In this document: positions 22,470-22,615 of the stretch, piece after piece
Layout: each line of letters starts with the position of its first letter
How positions within the stretch are numbered: position 1 is the stretch's first letter
Origin: Cryomorphaceae bacterium
Lineage (GTDB): Bacteria; Bacteroidota; Bacteroidia; Flavobacteriales; BACL11
Length of the DNA stretch: 22,615 nucleotides
NCBI GenBank assembly: GCA_949531795.1
Contig: CATIQX010000073.1
Location: 1 to 22,615, forward strand
Reading direction: 5' to 3'
Notes under the pieces: model-generated
Database searches by the model: none
What the model was told of the DNA's origin: nothing
What the model saw: only the letters and a program-made list of their open reading frames with translations
Program-made: the position numbers and the translations under genes

Positions 22470-22615
22470 TTAAATAATTTCCATCTCAAAAAGTCTAACC
22501 AAATGGGCTTTAAGCTTGTCTCTTACCTCATCCATATTCATTTCCTTTCCTAATTCATTTTGAAGTGATGTTACACTTTTATCGGTAATACCACATGGGA
22601 TAATATTTCCGAAAT
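22470..22615 (-). CDS. lipB: Octanoyltransferase, C-terminal fragment (runs off the window)
   Basis: The last 47 codons of a gene that continues beyond the window edge. The fragment begins FGNIIPCGITDKSVTSLQNELG, the C-terminal active-site region of LipB. The cysteine in PCGI is the acyl-thioester nucleophile that takes octanoate from octanoyl-ACP and passes it to lipoate-dependent enzymes; GITDKSVTSL is the usual following strand. The rest is an amphipathic helix ending LVRLFEMEII. The TAA stop (22470-22472) is one base from the ATG of the serine hydrolase gene, so lipB is probably the upstream gene of that minus-strand run. Confidence 0.9.
   Translation of the reverse strand, partial: FGNIIPCGITDKSVTSLQNELGKEMNMDEVRDKLKAHLVRLFEMEII

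Noticed and set aside
1..22615. CRISPR arrays, tRNA or rRNA genes, insertion sequences, attachment sites or phage genes.
   Set aside because: None was seen: no regularly spaced direct repeats outside the MORN-like gene, no transposase or integrase, and no tRNA-like cloverleaf noticed by eye.

Overview
The window is a gene-dense, AT-rich stretch of chromosome from a member of the Bacteroidetes, most likely order Flavobacteriales. The evidence is the gliding-motility lipoprotein GldH, an IPExxxVDY-family protein between rnc and pyk, the acpP-fabF-rnc-pyk order, the holB-PSP1-gldH-PBP1A-CoA-transferase cluster, Bacteroidetes-type -7 promoter elements (TAnnTTTG), and the lack of obvious Shine-Dalgarno sequences. 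No rRNA, tRNA, CRISPR array, insertion sequence or phage gene was seen. No stretch without a gene exceeds about 150 bases.

Layout. (1) 74-988: a PfkB-family kinase on +, meeting rnhA (989-1468, -) stop codon to stop codon; purN (1506-2084, -) lies upstream of rnhA. (2) 2203-7256: a + strand run acpP, fabF, rnc, IPExxxVDY protein, pyk and an M42 aminopeptidase, ending in a good intrinsic terminator at 7280-7303. It joins fatty-acid synthesis, RNA processing, the last step of glycolysis and peptide turnover. (3) 7308-9104, -: pheS followed by a TauE/SafE-type permease. (4) 9155-9616: a small lipoprotein (+), converging on an unrecognised 108-residue protein (9606-9932, -). (5) cvpA (9966-10511, +) converges on and overlaps pgk (10498-11688, -). 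(6) 11757-18150: a tight + strand operon holB, PSP1-domain protein, gldH, PBP1A, scoA, scoB, with gaps of 3-11 nt or short overlaps. (7) 18284-18649: an exported protein made of four exact 24-residue MORN-like repeats. (8) 18752-22615, -: the C-terminal end of lipB, then a beta-lactamase-fold serine hydrolase, a DEDDy 3'-5' exonuclease and a tandem (DppD-DppF-like) ABC ATPase.

Most of the window is conserved housekeeping content, and I do not see a new multi-gene defence or mobile system. The points most worth checking are local. The fabF/rnc junction reads ATAA where an ATGA stop/start overlap would be expected, so rnc probably uses an ATA start or has lost its ATG. The PSP1-domain protein carries a C-terminal CDGSH-like Cys3His motif after a lysine-rich linker. 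Several genes have the -7 promoter element exactly 4 nt before the ATG, which predicts leaderless mRNAs. Three convergent gene pairs have no spacer at all.
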